From: Burkholderiales bacterium
Lineage (GTDB): Bacteria > Pseudomonadota > Gammaproteobacteria > Burkholderiales > Burkholderiaceae_C
Direction: 5' to 3'
Length of the DNA stretch: 64,000 bases
NCBI GenBank assembly: GCA_003963005.1
Contig: RXJW01000034.1
Span: 46,123 to 110,122, forward strand
Shown here: piece after piece, positions 32,319 to 40,768 of the stretch
How the letters are laid out: the number at the start of each line of letters is the position of its first letter
Position numbering within the stretch: position 1 is the first letter of the stretch
Notes under the pieces: model-generated
Told to the model about the DNA's origin: nothing
What the model saw: the letters and a program-made list of their open reading frames with translations, nothing else
The model's database searches: none
Position numbers and translations under genes: made by a program

Positions 32319-33656
32319 TCAGGCGAAGTAGCCGAGGTTCTTGACCGGAAAGTTGGACAGATGCGGGAACAGCCCGGGCAGGTCGGCGGCACCGACGCCG
32401 AACCAGCTGGCCAGCGTGGCGCTCATCTGGTCCACCGACGTGGTGGGCAGCCAGCGGCCTTCGCTGGTGACGTCATCCGGGCCACCCAGCACCAGCTGCG
32501 GCATGCGGCCATACAGCCCGCCCTTGACGGCGCCACCGATCACGAAATGATGGTTGCCCCAGGCATGGTCCGTGCCGCCGCCTGAAGCCGGCTCCAGGGT
32601 CCGGGCGAAATCACTCGCGGTGAAGGTGGTCACGCCATTGGCCAGGCCGAGCTGCTGCATCGCGTCGTAGAACGACTTGAGTGCGCGCCCGAGATCATTG
32701 AACAGGTTCTGCTGCTGGTTGAGCTGGTCGTTGTGCGTGTCGAACCCACCCAGGCTGACGAAGAAAAGCTGCCGGTTGACACCCAGGCCCGCACGGCCTT
32801 CGATGATCTTGGCCACGGTCAGCAACTGCTGCGCGATGCCGCTGTTCTGGCCGTTGAAGAGGCCCGCCACGCTGCCGCTGCCGGACAAGGCCGTGTTCAA
32901 GGCATTGCTGGCCTTGATGGCCTGGTTGAGCACGCTCGCCGCCGCCCTTTCCTCGGCGTTGGCATAGGGCTGCTGCAGCAGACTCTGGTAGAGCGCGTAG
33001 AGCGGGCTGGCCGTCGGGTTGTTGCCGAAGCCGCGGATGGCGAAGCTGTTGCCGCTGCCCACGGCCAGGCCCTGCGTCGTCGCACCGTTCATGAAGACGT
33101 TGTTGCCGCTCACCGACAGGGCCATCGGCACCGCGCCGCCGGCGGGCTGCAGGTCGGCCATGCGTCCGCCCCAGCCACTCGGGGAGGCCATGCCGTTGCC
33201 GGCGTAGGACTGGCCGCGCTGCCACTGGTTCTGCTGGTCGTCGTGAGAGAAGAGATTGGTCGGCACCTGGGCGCCGGCAGCCTGGAACTCGGCCTTGGTC
33301 ATCGGGCGCACGAGCGGGCCGACGTTGGCCTGCACGGCAAGCTTGCCCTGGTTCCAGATGTCTGCCAGTGGCGCGAGCGCCGGATGTAGGCCCACGCCGG
33401 CGCCGTTCAGGGGCGCGAGCGACGACTGCGCGAGCGTGAGGCCGCCGGCGCCTGCCACGCCACGGGCCTTGGCGTAGGCCGCATAGCCGGTGGCATCGGT
33501 CGGCACGACCATGTTGTTGCCGTCGTTGCCGCCGTACAGAAAGACGCAGACGAGCGCGCGGTAGTCACCGCCGGCCAGTGGCGCCGCCAGGGAGGGCAGG
33601 GCGCTGGCACCGGCGAGTGCCGCAGCGTGGGAGAGCAGATGGCGTCGGGTGAGCAT
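32319..33656 (-). CDS. DUF1501 family exported protein, pair 2
   Basis: 445 residues with a Tat leader (MLTRRHLLSHAAALAGASAL). Core motifs are FLYGGNDGNNMVVP, LFFVSLGGFDTHNDQ, TTFTASDFARTLEPAS and GGTDHAWGNHHFVIGGAVKG. It is Gly/Asn/Gln-rich and much diverged from the pair-1 protein. It follows its DUF1800 partner after a single base and converges on pair 1. The same likely metal-binding D/H residues are kept (FDTH, TDHAWGNHH). Confidence 0.88.
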   Translation of the reverse strand: MLTRRHLLSHAAALAGASALPSLAAPLAGGDYRALVCVFLYGGNDGNNMVVPTDATGYAAYAKARGVAGAGGLTLAQSSLAPLNGAGVGLHPALAPLADIWNQGKLAVQANVGPLVRPMTKAEFQAAGAQVPTNLFSHDDQQNQWQRGQSYAGNGMASPSGWGGRMADLQPAGGAVPMALSVSGNNVFMNGATTQGLAVGSGNSFAIRGFGNNPTASPLYALYQSLLQQPYANAEERAAASVLNQAIKASNALNTALSGSGSVAGLFNGQNSGIAQQLLTVAKIIEGRAGLGVNRQLFFVSLGGFDTHNDQLNQQQNLFNDLGRALKSFYDAMQQLGLANGVTTFTASDFARTLEPASGGGTDHAWGNHHFVIGGAVKGGLYGRMPQLVLGGPDDVTSEGRWLPTTSVDQMSATLASWFGVGAADLPGLFPHLSNFPVKNLGYFA

Positions 33657-33657
33657 G

Positions 33658-35328
33658 TCAATTCTCCACGAGGTATTCGGGGGACATGGCGGCCAGGAAG
33701 AGGGCGGCCTTGGCACGGTCCAGCGGTTTGGTGGCCGGCGCGATTTGTGCCGCCTTCAGCAGCGCCGCCTGCAGCGCAGCACTGGCGCGGCCGGCGAAGA
33801 GCACCCGGTTGATCTCCGCGACGAGGCTGGCCGGTGTGGTGGCGAGCGTCTGCCAGCGGGCCAGGTCGATGCCCGTGCCGATCGCACCGGGCACCGTCGC
33901 GTCAGGGGCCACCGGTTTGCCGCTGAGCAGGGTGGACAGCACACCGCTGAGCTTGAAGGCGGCACTCGCGTTGAAGACGCCGAAGGCCGGGCCATCCAGC
34001 GCCGGGTCACCGGGCAGGTCGTAATCGGGCGGGAAGAAGTTGAAGACGCTGGCCGGGCTGTAGATGGTCTGGCCGAGTGCTGCCGCCTGCGAGCGCAGCC
34101 ACACGCCGTCGCTGGTGCCGCCCATCGCACGCAGCAGGTGGGTGAGCTGCAGGATCGGCTCGCGCAGCTTGCCGAAGCGATTCGCATCCTGGGCGGTGAG
34201 TGCTTCAGGGTCGGTCAGGATCGCGGTGAGCACGGCCTTCATGTCACCGCGGGGCGAGCGCTGCACGGTGCCGCTGCCGAAGCTCACGACCACGCTGCCG
34301 TTGAAGGCCTGCGCCACGCGCTGCACATAGGCCGGGCTCGGGTTGGCCGTCACGAATTGCTGGATCAGCTGGCGGCCGATGAACGGCCCGACGTTCGGGT
34401 GGTTGAAGATGTTGTCGATCGCCGCCTCGAGGTCGGCCTGCGCGGTCTGCCCGCCGGGCAGCACGACGCCGTTGAGCAGGGTCTTCGGGCCCTTGTCGTG
34501 ATGGTCGTCGAACGCGATCATCGGCTGGTCGTAATAGCTCGGGTTGCCGAACTTGCTGCGCGTCGCGCCCGGGCGGGGTGCGTAGGTCCAGCCCGTGAAG
34601 GCGTGGGCGAAGCCTTCCACGGTGTCCTGGTCGTAGCTCGGGATGGGCTGGCCCTTGGCGTCGAGCTTGAGCGTGCCGTCCACGTTGAGCTGCCACAGGC
34701 CGATCGAGAACAGTTGCAGCACCTCGCGCGCGTAGTTCTCGTTGGGCTCGATGCCCTTGGCCGGGTTGGGCTTGTCGTTGTTGGCCATGTTCAGGAAGCG
34801 CCCCATGGCCGGAGACAGCGTCACTTCCTTGAGGATGTTGCGGAAGTTGCCGAAGGCGTTGCGCAGGAAGATGCGCTGGTACTGCGCCATCGCATTGGGC
34901 AGCTTGATGACGTTGCCCGACACCACCAGGATCTCCGACAACGCCAGCGCGGTGCGCTGGCGGAGCTGGTCCGGCTGGTTGACGGCATTGGCGAAGAACT
35001 GCACCTGCACCGGGAACAGCGTGTAGTTGTCGCGGTTGCAGGTGGCCGGTGAGCCCGCCGGGCAGCCCTTGCTGCTGTCGGGGTCGACCCAGGCGACACC
35101 GCTGAAGTCCGAGTCGGCCCGCGTGAACTGGTCGGCGAGCCAGGCGGCGCGGCCATTGGCCATCACGGCCGAGACGGTGGCCTCGGTCGGTCCGAAGCTC
35201 GCTTGGCCCAGGAAACGGCGGGCGTCGGCGTCGGTCATCGTCGTGGGCAGCCGGCCATCCCCGGCGTGGGCAGCCCCGGCAAGGCTGGCGGCCGCAAAGG
35301 CCAGCAGGGCGATTCGAGTCAGGCGCAT
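33658..35328 (-). CDS. DUF1800 family exported protein, pair 2
   Basis: 556 residues with a Sec signal peptide (MRLTRIALLAFAAASLAGAA). The domain is recognised by ARRFLGQASFGPTEA, RQRTALALSEILVVSG, NENYAREVLQLFSIGL, FTGWTY, HHDKGPKTLL and FIGRQLIQQFVTANPSP. ATG 35328 is preceded by GGAGA. It is the first gene of the minus-strand pair and is divergent from the sigma-54-type export operon. Function unknown. Confidence 0.88.
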   Translation of the reverse strand: MRLTRIALLAFAAASLAGAAHAGDGRLPTTMTDADARRFLGQASFGPTEATVSAVMANGRAAWLADQFTRADSDFSGVAWVDPDSSKGCPAGSPATCNRDNYTLFPVQVQFFANAVNQPDQLRQRTALALSEILVVSGNVIKLPNAMAQYQRIFLRNAFGNFRNILKEVTLSPAMGRFLNMANNDKPNPAKGIEPNENYAREVLQLFSIGLWQLNVDGTLKLDAKGQPIPSYDQDTVEGFAHAFTGWTYAPRPGATRSKFGNPSYYDQPMIAFDDHHDKGPKTLLNGVVLPGGQTAQADLEAAIDNIFNHPNVGPFIGRQLIQQFVTANPSPAYVQRVAQAFNGSVVVSFGSGTVQRSPRGDMKAVLTAILTDPEALTAQDANRFGKLREPILQLTHLLRAMGGTSDGVWLRSQAAALGQTIYSPASVFNFFPPDYDLPGDPALDGPAFGVFNASAAFKLSGVLSTLLSGKPVAPDATVPGAIGTGIDLARWQTLATTPASLVAEINRVLFAGRASAALQAALLKAAQIAPATKPLDRAKAALFLAAMSPEYLVEN

Positions 35329-35440
35329 GGTCGATCTCCGGTGGGGCGGCCGCGATGTTCCGGCCGCGCCGCGGCCGCCGTCTCGCCACCAGATGTGCGC
35401 CTTTGTAAGCAAAGGCTGCGGATCGTTGCCGGCCATGTAC

Positions 35441-35467
35441 GGACTGTCCGGGACCTGTCCGCGGACA
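35441..35467 (+). promoter_or_regulatory. Tandem GGAC/GTCC half-sites, candidate enhancer-binding site
   Basis: Five GGAC/GTCC elements alternate with 1-2 bp between them, ending in the perfect palindrome TGTCCGCGGACA (35456-35467). They lie 70-96 bp upstream of the predicted start point of the sigma-54-type promoter at 35511. That is a normal upstream-activator position for an NtrC-family activator. No such activator is encoded in the window. Confidence 0.6.
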
Positions 35468-35510
35468 GTGGGCGCACGGCCAAGTCGTTGATTTGTCACG
35501 ATCCATCGGA

Positions 35511-35526
35511 TGGCACGCGGCTTGCA
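35511..35526 (+). promoter_or_regulatory. Sigma-54 (RpoN) promoter
   Basis: TGGCACG-N4-TTGCA matches the -24/-12 consensus at every key position (GG and GC at the correct spacing). Transcription should begin about 12 bp after the GC, at roughly 35536-35537. That is immediately before the ATG at 35538, so the mRNA would be almost leaderless. Confidence 0.8.
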
Positions 35527-35537
35527 CTCACCGGGCC

Positions 35538-36815
35538 ATGAACACCCGATTCCGCGACACCTCCGAACAGGACCGTCCACTCGCGCGCCCCGCTCGGCGC
35601 TGGCCGCTGCTGCTGGGCGGCGGTGCCGTCCTGCTGGCCCTGCTCGCCGTGCTGGGCGGCGGGCGGCTGCGCCAGGCGCTGTCCGCGGAGGCCGCCGTCA
35701 GTGCGGCGCGACTGACGATCGCCACGGTGGACGTGGCACCGCTCACCCGTGACGTCGCCGGCGAGGGCCGCGTCGTCGCCGCGCAGAGCCCGACCCTGTT
35801 CGCGCCGGGCGCCGGCACGGTGACGCTCGTCGTGCAGGCGGGGGACCCGGTCAAGCGCGGCCAGGTGCTGGCGCGTGTGGAGTCGCCCGAGCTGACCAAC
35901 CGGCTGGCGCAGGAGCGCAGCCAGGTCGATGCCCTGCGGGCCGACCTGGCCCGCGCCGAAGTCGAGGCCCGCCAACAGACGGCCGCGCTGCAAAGTGCCT
36001 ACGAGAACGCCCGCATCGACCAGCAGACCGCCACCAACGATCTCGCCCGCCAGACCCAGGCCTTCGAAGCCGGGGCCACGGCGCGCATGCAGGTCGACCG
36101 TGCGCAGGATGCGCTGGCCAAGGCACGCCTGGCACTCGACCAGGCCCGCGACCTGCGAGGGCTGAAGACCGACAGCCTGAAGCTCGACGTGCAGGCCAAG
36201 CACAGTGCACTGGCCCGCCAGCAACTGCTGGTCGCGGACCTGGAGCGCCAGGTGGCCGAACTGCAGGTGCGCTCGCCGGTGGACGGGCAGGTCGGGCAGC
36301 TCTTCATTGCCGACCGCACGAATGTGGCGCGGGACGCTCGGCTGCTGTCGGTGATCGATCTGTCGGTGCTGGAAGTCCAGATGCAGGTGGCCGAGAGCTT
36401 CGCCCGCGAGCTGCAACCGGGCATGCCCGGCGAGATCAGCGGCAATGGCCAGCGCTGGGCTGGCCAGGTCAGCTCGGTGTCGCCGGAAGTCGTGAACGGC
36501 GAAGTGGCGGCACGACTGCGCTTTGCCGGCCCGCAGCCGGCGCAGCTGCGGCAGAACCAGCGCTTGTCGGTGCGGGTGCTGCTGGACAAGCGCGACAAGG
36601 TGCTGGGGGTGGCGCGCGGCAGCTTCGTGGACGAGAGCGGGGGCAGCTACGCCTACGTCGTGCGGGGCGGCGTGGCGGAGAAGGTGGCCGTCAAGCTGGG
36701 CGCGCGGTCCCTGGAGCGCGTGGAGGTGATCTCCGGGCTCGTGGCGGGGGACCGGGTGGTGATCTCGGGGGCGGACAACTTCAAGGGCGCGGAGCGCGTC
36801 TTGATGGCGGATTGA
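35538..36815 (+). CDS. HlyD/MacA-type membrane fusion protein
   Basis: 425 residues. An N-terminal TM anchor (~22-42, WPLLLGGGAVLLALLAVLGG) is followed by a lipoyl half (GTVTLVVQAGDPVKRGQVLARV), a long coiled-coil hairpin (~residues 120-230), the second lipoyl half (VRSPVDGQVGQLFI), a beta-barrel and a membrane-proximal domain (VEVISGLVAGDRVVISG). It bridges the inner-membrane ABC transporter to TolC in the periplasm. It is the first gene of the sigma-54-type operon; its ATG sits at or next to the predicted mRNA 5' end. Confidence 0.88.
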   Translation: MNTRFRDTSEQDRPLARPARRWPLLLGGGAVLLALLAVLGGGRLRQALSAEAAVSAARLTIATVDVAPLTRDVAGEGRVVAAQSPTLFAPGAGTVTLVVQAGDPVKRGQVLARVESPELTNRLAQERSQVDALRADLARAEVEARQQTAALQSAYENARIDQQTATNDLARQTQAFEAGATARMQVDRAQDALAKARLALDQARDLRGLKTDSLKLDVQAKHSALARQQLLVADLERQVAELQVRSPVDGQVGQLFIADRTNVARDARLLSVIDLSVLEVQMQVAESFARELQPGMPGEISGNGQRWAGQVSSVSPEVVNGEVAARLRFAGPQPAQLRQNQRLSVRVLLDKRDKVLGVARGSFVDESGGSYAYVVRGGVAEKVAVKLGARSLERVEVISGLVAGDRVVISGADNFKGAERVLMAD

Positions 36816-36872
36816 GGCCAGTCATGGTGGTGGCTCGTTGCTCTGATGTTCTGGCGAGGCCCAGCCGGGAGT

Positions 36873-37414
36873 TCGCCCCGGCGGGCGACCTACTTTTTGT
36901 GTCGACAAAAAGTAGGCAAAAAACGACCCCCGGCCGCACCGCCCTGCGCTTCGCTTCGGGTGCCCTGCGCTGCTCAGGCCTTGAGGGCCCGTGCAAAACT
37001 CCCTTCGCTACGCTCCGGTCAAACAGTTGCGCGGAGTCAGAAGTTGAAGCGTGCTGCGCACGCGCCCTCAAGGCCTTGCGCTGCTCGGCGGTGCTAAAGG
37101 GGGGAAGACGAAAACCCTCAAACGCCCGGCCTCTGCGCTTGGCGACATGGCTGTTCGGCTGTTGGAGTTCGGCTGTTTCACGCTCTCCCCTTCTAAACCG
37201 CCGAGAAGCGCAGCAACCCAGGGCGCGTGCGCAGCACGCTTCAACAGCTGACTTCGCGCCCCTTTGTTTGAGCGTAGTGAGCGCAGCGAACGAAGCGAGT
37301 TGGGCGCGGCCCTGGGTTGCGAGCATCGCAGGGGACCCCGCAGGGGCGGTTTTGCAGGGGTCGCTTTTTGCCTACTTTTTGTCGACACAAAAAGTAGGTC
37401 GCCCGCCGGGGCGA
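36873..37414. repeat. 542-bp inverted repeat element
   Basis: Outer 58-bp arms (36873-36930 and 37357-37414) are inverted copies with one mismatch. Each contains its own hairpin, CCTACTTTTTGT facing ACAAAAAGTAGG around GTCGAC. Inside them, further inverted blocks are recognisable (around 37041-37110 and 37189-37260, sharing GAAGCGTGCTGCGCACGCG). No convincing gene is present. The T-rich hairpins could terminate transcription in both directions. The element fills almost all of the 670-bp gap between the HlyD and ABC genes, which is normally short. Confidence 0.85.
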
Positions 37415-37485
37415 CGTCCCGACACGGTGCAACGAAACCAACGGCTCGCCGCAAGAGCCCCCAACACCAACGGCTAGGAGAACCC

Positions 37486-38181
37486 ATGCTCCACATGGAA
37501 AAACTACAGAAGGTCTACCGCACCGAAATGGTCGAGACCTACGCCCTGCGCGACTTCAACCTCACCGTCAACGAAGGCGAGTTCGTCGCCGTCACCGGCC
37601 CCTCGGGCTCTGGCAAGACGACCTTCCTGACCATCGCCGGCCTGCTCGAAGCCTTCAGTGCCGGTACCTACAAGCTCGATGGCATCGACGTCAGCCGCAT
37701 GGGTGACGCCGAGCGGTCGCGCATCCGCAACCAGAAGATCGGATTCATCTTCCAGGCCTTCAACCTGATCCCTGACCTGAACGTGCTCGACAACATCGAG
37801 GTGCCGCTGCGCTACCGCGGCATGCCGTCGGCGGAGCGCAAGAAGCGGGCAGCCGATGCGCTCGCCCGCGTGGGCCTGTCGGCGCGGGCCCGGCACTATC
37901 CGGCAGAGCTCTCCGGCGGCCAGCAGCAACGCGTGGCTATCGCCCGGGCGCTGGCCGGCGAGCCGCGGCTGCTGCTCGCCGACGAACCCACCGGCAACCT
38001 GGACAGCGCGATGGCCCGCAGCGTCATGGAGCTGCTGGAAGAGCTGCACCGCGACGGGGCCACCATCGTCATGGTCACGCACGACCCCCAGCTGGCGGCC
38101 CGCGCACAGCGCAACGTGCACGTCATCGACGGTCAGGTCGTGGACCTGACGGCCGAACTCGGCACGGCCATCGCCGCGTGA
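37486..38181 (+). CDS. ABC exporter ATPase, MacB/LolD type
   Basis: 231 residues: Walker A GPSGSGKT (38-45), Q-loop (FIFQAFNL), signature LSGGQQQR, Walker [13 protein letters not shown] and H-loop VTHD. The family energises lipoprotein, macrolide or peptide export with FtsX-like permeases. ATG 37486 is preceded by TAGGAG. The repeat element upstream may separate it from the sigma-54 promoter; its stop overlaps the outer-membrane gene start (TGATG). Confidence 0.93.
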   Translation: MLHMEKLQKVYRTEMVETYALRDFNLTVNEGEFVAVTGPSGSGKTTFLTIAGLLEAFSAGTYKLDGIDVSRMGDAERSRIRNQKIGFIFQAFNLIPDLNVLDNIEVPLRYRGMPSAERKKRAADALARVGLSARARHYPAELSGGQQQRVAIARALAGEPRLLLADEPTGNLDSAMARSVMELLEELHRDGATIVMVTHDPQLAARAQRNVHVIDGQVVDLTAELGTAIAA

Positions 38182-39461
38182 TGCGCATGCGACGTCTGAT
38201 TCCCCTGCTGTGCGTGCTGGCCACGATGCCGGCAGCCGCCGAGGATCTGCTGCAGGTCTGGGCGCAGGCCCGGGCGGCCGACCCCGTGCTGCGCCAGGCG
38301 GCGGCCGACCGCGGCGCCCAGGCCGCGGCGGCGCGCGAAGCCCGGGCGGCGCTGCTGCCGCAGTGGCGTCTGCAGGCCCGTGAAGACCGCGAAAACGGTG
38401 CGTCCGGCGGCCGCGTGCGCACGACCACCAGCAGCATCAGCCAGCCGCTCTTCGACCTGGCCGCGCTGCGCGAGTGGGACGCCAGCCGCAGCGGCGCGTC
38501 AGCTCAGTCTGCGCGCCTGGCTGCCGCCGAGCAGGCGGCGCGCGCGCGCGTGGCCGAGGCCTACTTCGGCTGGCTCTCGGCGCAGGCGCAGCTCGACACG
38601 GCTCGCGCGAACGAGGACGCCTTCGCCCGCCAGGTGAGCGAGGCCGAAACACGCTTCAAGGCGGGGCTCTCGGCGCTGGTCGAGGCGGATCAATCCCAGG
38701 CCTACCGCGAACTCGCCCGCGGCAACACGCTCGCTGCCGAGGCCGCCGTGGCGGATGCGCGCGAAGCGCTGGCCCAGCTCACCGGCACCGCGCCCGCGCG
38801 TCTGCAGCCGCTGCGCCGCGACCTGCAGGCTCAGCCTTTGCCTGACGATGCCGAGGCGTGGGCACGCCGTGCGGTGCAGGGCAACCCGGGGCTGCAGGCG
38901 CTGCAACTGGACCTGCAGGCCAGCGAACAGCGCATCGCCGCGGCCCGCGCCGGCCATCTGCCGACCGTCAGCGTCGGCGTGGACACGACGCAGCGCCGGG
39001 GTGACGTGTCGGCGTCGGACGCCGGCCGCACGCCGACGGTGGTGGGCCTGCGGCTGACGGTGCCGCTGTTCGCCGGCGGTGCGGTGGCGGCTGCAACTGA
39101 CCGAGCCGCCTTCCAGCGCGACGCCGCCCGCGAACAGCTGGAAGCCGGCCGCCGCGCCGTGCTGCGCGACGTGCGCGCGCAGCACCTGGCCGTGGGCCAA
39201 GGCGAGGCGCAGCTGCGCTCGGCCCAGGTCGCCGTGCAGGCGGCCGAGCGGGCGCTGGAAGCCACCCGCACCGGCCTCACGCTGGGCACGCGCAGCACCA
39301 CGGACCTGCTGCTCGCCATCCAGACCCTGGCCGCCGCGCAGAACGCGCAGACCCAGGCCCGCCATCGCCACGTGCTCGCCCTGCTCGCCCTGCACCAGGC
39401 GGCCGGTTCGCTCGGCGACACCGAACTCGCTGCCGTCAACGCCTTGCTGGAGACGCCCTGA
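38181..39461 (+). CDS. TolC-family outer membrane channel protein
   Basis: 426 residues from ATG 38181 (a GTG one codon earlier is possible). After a signal peptide (LIPLLCVLATMPAAAED) come two related helical repeats of the outer-membrane-factor family. Each has a long helix rich in Ala, Gln and Arg and a PLF barrel segment (SISQPLFDLAAL; LTVPLFAGGAV). It forms the exit duct for the exporter. TGATG overlaps on both sides show it is translated together with the ATPase and permease genes. Confidence 0.88.
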   Translation: MRMRRLIPLLCVLATMPAAAEDLLQVWAQARAADPVLRQAAADRGAQAAAAREARAALLPQWRLQAREDRENGASGGRVRTTTSSISQPLFDLAALREWDASRSGASAQSARLAAAEQAARARVAEAYFGWLSAQAQLDTARANEDAFARQVSEAETRFKAGLSALVEADQSQAYRELARGNTLAAEAAVADAREALAQLTGTAPARLQPLRRDLQAQPLPDDAEAWARRAVQGNPGLQALQLDLQASEQRIAAARAGHLPTVSVGVDTTQRRGDVSASDAGRTPTVVGLRLTVPLFAGGAVAAATDRAAFQRDAAREQLEAGRRAVLRDVRAQHLAVGQGEAQLRSAQVAVQAAERALEATRTGLTLGTRSTTDLLLAIQTLAAAQNAQTQARHRHVLALLALHQAAGSLGDTELAAVNALLETP

Positions 39462-40768
39462 TGTTTCTTCACTACCTCGAACTTGCCTGGCGCAACACGC
39501 TCGCAGCCAAGGGCCTGTCCGCGCTGATGGTGCTGGCCCTGGCGCTGGGCATCGGCGCCTGCATGACCACGCTGACCGTCTACCACGTGCTGTCCGGCGA
39601 CCCGATCCCGCACAAGAGTGCGCGGCTTTTCAACGTGCAGCTCGACGCGGGTGACATGGTGGGCTGGACGGCCGGCCAGGAGCCCACCTTCGATCTCACG
39701 CGTTTCGATGCAACCGCCCTGCTGCGCGACCGCAGGGCACCGCGCCAGGTGATGTCCAGCGGCTTCAACACCGCCGTCGGCCTGCCCGAAGGCGACACCA
39801 AGCCGATCTTCTCCAGCGTACGCATGACCTCGGCCGATTTCTTCGCGATGTTCGAGGCGCCTTTCCGGCACGGCGGTGCCTGGTCGGCCGCAGACGATGA
39901 GACGCAGGCCCGTGTGGCGGTCATCTCGGCATCGCTCAATGACAAGCTGTTTGGCGGCGTCAACAGCGTGGGTCGCGAGGTGATCGTGCGTGGCCAGCCG
40001 CTGCGCGTCATCGGCGTGCTCCAGCCCTGGAAGGTGCAGCCGCACTTCTGGGACCTGACCCTGGGCAGCTACAGCGAGACGGAGGACTTCTATTTGCCCT
40101 TCTCCACCGCGATGGCGCTCAAGATGGGCCATTGGGGCAACATGAACTGCTGGGGCAAGGGCGCCAATGGCGGCAGCTCGCTCGACCTGAATGCCAGCTG
40201 CTCGTGGATCCAGTACTGGGTCGAGCTCGACAAGCCGGGTGACGCCGCCGCCTTCCGCGACTATCTCGTGGCCTACTCCGAGGCGCAGCGCAAGGCCGGC
40301 CGTTTCGAACGCCCGACGAATGTGCGGTTGCGCAGCCTGATGGACTGGCTCGGCGCGCAGAAGGTGCTGCCGGCCGATGTGCGACTGCAAACCTGGCTGG
40401 CCTTCGGCTTCCTGGCGGTGTGCGTGCTCAACATGGTGGGCCTGCTGCTGGCCCGCACATTGCGGCGCAGCGGTGAGATCGGTGTGCGCCGCGCGCTCGG
40501 CGCGACCCGCGGCGACATCTTCCGGCAGTTCGTCGTCGAGGCCGGTCTGCTCGGTCTGGCCGGGGCGCTGCTGGGTCTGCTGTTCGCGCAGGGAGGTCTC
40601 TGGCTGGTGCGCCAGAGCCCCAACGACTACGCCCGCCTGGCGGAGCTGGACGCGACCATGCTCGCACTCACACTCGGGCTGGCCCTGCTCGCGAGCCTTG
40701 TCGCCGGCCTGCTGCCCGCGTGGCGGGCTGCCCTGGTCACGCCCGCCCTGCAACTGAAGGTGCAGTGA
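39461..40768 (+). CDS. MacB-like ABC permease 1
   Basis: 435 residues with four membrane helices. TM1 is at ~20-42 (LMVLALALGIGACMTTLTVY), a large periplasmic MacB core domain spans ~45-300 (GGVNSVGREVIVRGQPLRVI), and three C-terminal helices form the FtsX domain (GEIGVRRALGATRGDIFRQF coupling region). The periplasmic domain contains Cys pairs (NCWGKG, ASCSW). It overlaps the TolC gene by one base. Substrate unknown. Confidence 0.88.
   Translation: MFLHYLELAWRNTLAAKGLSALMVLALALGIGACMTTLTVYHVLSGDPIPHKSARLFNVQLDAGDMVGWTAGQEPTFDLTRFDATALLRDRRAPRQVMSSGFNTAVGLPEGDTKPIFSSVRMTSADFFAMFEAPFRHGGAWSAADDETQARVAVISASLNDKLFGGVNSVGREVIVRGQPLRVIGVLQPWKVQPHFWDLTLGSYSETEDFYLPFSTAMALKMGHWGNMNCWGKGANGGSSLDLNASCSWIQYWVELDKPGDAAAFRDYLVAYSEAQRKAGRFERPTNVRLRSLMDWLGAQKVLPADVRLQTWLAFGFLAVCVLNMVGLLLARTLRRSGEIGVRRALGATRGDIFRQFVVEAGLLGLAGALLGLLFAQGGLWLVRQSPNDYARLAELDATMLALTLGLALLASLVAGLLPAWRAALVTPALQLKVQ

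Noticed and set aside
36812..37477. Open frames of 140-220 codons within the inverted repeat element
   Set aside because: They exist on both strands because of the mirror symmetry, contain no domain, and have no ribosome-binding site.
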